Positions 5,340-6,492 of a DNA stretch of 6,492 nt are shown in pieces (the first letter of the stretch is position 1; each line of letters opens with the position of its first letter). The translations under genes and the position numbers were made by a program. The stretch lies in assembly GCA_011046055.1 (NCBI GenBank), contig DSBN01000155.1:1-6492 (forward strand). The letters are read 5' to 3'. The notes beneath the pieces were generated by a model. The model was given only the letters and a program-made list of their open reading frames with translations, did not search any database and was not told the origin of the DNA. This DNA is from Sediminispirochaeta sp. Lineage in GTDB: Bacteria; Spirochaetota; Spirochaetia; DSM-16054; Sediminispirochaetaceae.

Positions 5340-6492
5340 ATGCGTTGGATACATTTTATTTTTCTGCTCTTCTTGGGCGGTTTCACAATAGCCGTGGAGG
5401 GGGAGCAGTGGGAGCGGAGTTTCCCGACGGCTTCGTACATGGAGTACGCCCAGCGGGAGATGGAGTTTTTGTCGGAGAGACTGAGTGCCTCTCCGCGAGA
5501 GCAGCGCCAGGGTATTGTCCTGGAGTACCGTCGACGTTTAAGGGAAAAATTCGACGATCTCCTCCATCGATGGGTTCAAGAGGTCGAGGCTGACCCGAAG
5601 ATTTCCGGGACGTCGGAACGTCTCTCTCGATTGAATGAAACCCGGCAGCGCTACCGTCGTGACTTTGAAGAACTGAACGAACTGCTCATTCGTCGCGCTC
5701 TACAGTCGTCCGCGGATCCGCACCGGGAAGAGGTGGAGGAGCTCAGCGAGTACCCGGTGGATTTCACGGACAAGAAAAGCGCCGCGCAGTGGCGGGACGC
5801 GGAGCACCGCTTGTTGGAGGCTCGACTGGGGTGGGAGCAGGAGGTAGAGATGCGTTACCAGGAAGGAATGGAGGAGCTGTCCCGGGAGTATCTGGACCTG
5901 CAGCAGTCGAAGCGGGAGTGGGAGCGGCAGTACCGAGATAGCTATCTTCAGTTTGAGGAGAGCTGGGAAAGCCATCTGGCTAGTATCGAGGGGGCTAACC
6001 GGAGGGATACGGAACTCCTGCAGCAGCAGAGCATGTGGGAGCTCGAATCTTACGGGGGCGATCTGTCCAAGCTTCTCGACAGCCTGCGGAAGGCCGAGGT
6101 TCTGATAGACCAGGTGGATAGATCCCTTCTGGTGGGAGAGGAGGGGGCGCGGGGCCGGAAAGAGCTGCAGCAGACCAGAGAAGAGTCGCTACAGCTATTG
6201 AGAGAGATAGACGCCGGGCTGATGGAGCTCCGGGAGACCAGAGGCGGTGCGGCGGAGTCTCTGCTCAGTCTGTGGGAGGCTCTCCGTCCGGATCGAGACC
6301 GGAGTGGGGCCTTTCGGGAGCTCGACTCCGGTCTGGCTAAGCCGATTGGTCAGAGACCGGATAGAGAAGAAATTGAAGCTCGTATGATATCAGCCCGCCG
6401 GAAACTGAACGAGCTTCAGCAGCAGTACGCCCCGAATTCACCGGAGCTGGCCGCGGCATTCGACGAGTACAGCACTTTATACCTCATGATGC
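5340..6492 (+). CDS. Exported coiled-coil protein of unknown function, cut by right edge
   Basis: An uninterrupted frame of 384 codons runs from ATG at 5340-5342 to the window end without a stop, so the C-terminus is missing. The start is well supported by AGGAGGT at 5329-5335. Residues 1-18 form a signal peptide or membrane anchor (MRWIHFIFLLFLGGFTIA) with no lipobox Cys; cleavage after TIA or within VEG is likely. Everything after ~32 is highly charged and rich in Glu, Arg, Leu, Gln and Trp, with almost no Cys, and reads as nearly continuous amphipathic helix. Recurring Trp-Glu patterns are GWEQEVEMRYQEG at 164-176, REWERQYRDSY at 192-202 and FEESWESHL at 205-213. Short breaks occur near 85-92, 122-127 and 264-271. 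I do not recognise the family. It may be a large periplasmic structural coiled coil. It diverges from the efflux operon and may share regulation with it. Confidence 0.85.
   Translation, partial: MRWIHFIFLLFLGGFTIAVEGEQWERSFPTASYMEYAQREMEFLSERLSASPREQRQGIVLEYRRRLREKFDDLLHRWVQEVEADPKISGTSERLSRLNETRQRYRRDFEELNELLIRRALQSSADPHREEVEELSEYPVDFTDKKSAAQWRDAEHRLLEARLGWEQEVEMRYQEGMEELSREYLDLQQSKREWERQYRDSYLQFEESWESHLASIEGANRRDTELLQQQSMWELESYGGDLSKLLDSLRKAEVLIDQVDRSLLVGEEGARGRKELQQTREESLQLLREIDAGLMELRETRGGAAESLLSLWEALRPDRDRSGAFRELDSGLAKPIGQRPDREEIEARMISARRKLNELQQQYAPNSPELAAAFDEYSTLYLMM

Noticed and set aside
4298..5593. Long plus-strand open frame of 431 codons
   Set aside because: It is antisense to the channel and TPR genes and runs out of frame into the start of the plus-strand coiled-coil gene. 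It has no SD and low-complexity, family-less translation, while the opposite strand has clear signal peptides, domains and coupled starts.
5700..5975. Minus-strand open frame of 91 codons, Leu-rich
   Set aside because: Antisense to the coiled-coil gene. The Leu-rich translation simply reflects GAG/CAG codons read backwards, so it is not evidence of a membrane protein.

Overview
The window looks like a piece of chromosome from a diderm (Gram-negative type) bacterium. The main content is an envelope gene cluster on the minus strand: a TolC-type outer-membrane channel, a periplasmic adaptor and three further predicted lipoproteins. The moderately high GC, the relaxed lipoboxes and the long Trp/Glu/Arg-rich coiled-coil protein would fit a free-living spirochaete. 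That taxonomic guess is weak, because no marker gene is present.

Layout. Reading leftward from 5224 on the minus strand are five tightly packed genes: a TPR lipoprotein (4685-5224), a TolC-like outer-membrane efflux protein (3242-4681), an HlyD/RND-type periplasmic adaptor lipoprotein (1878-3245), an Ig-like (Big_5-type) lipoprotein (485-1885), and a second, paralogous Ig-like lipoprotein cut by the left edge (1-488). Junctions are a 3-bp gap, a 4-bp ATGA overlap, an 8-bp overlap and another 4-bp ATGA overlap, so this is almost certainly one translationally coupled operon. On the plus strand, 5340 to the right edge is an open frame for an exported, mostly helical coiled-coil protein of unknown function; it has no stop within the window. 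The two units diverge from a 115-bp intergenic region (5225-5339).

How the genes may work together. The channel and adaptor are two of the three parts of a tripartite exporter. No inner-membrane pump (ABC, RND or MFS) is visible; it would have to lie left of position 1 or elsewhere. The adaptor is the only lipoprotein here with Asp directly after the lipid-modified Cys, the enterobacterial inner-membrane retention signal. The other three have Gly or Ser there, compatible with the outer membrane. This suggests an export channel accompanied by outer-membrane or surface lipoproteins, though the substrate is unknown.

The intergenic region is the most structured non-coding part. Both divergent genes have a Shine-Dalgarno sequence embedded in a similar inverted-repeat element, there is a central imperfect dyad, and a 12-codon ORF ends exactly at the ribosome binding site of the efflux operon. 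No RNA genes, mobile elements, CRISPR arrays or terminators were seen.
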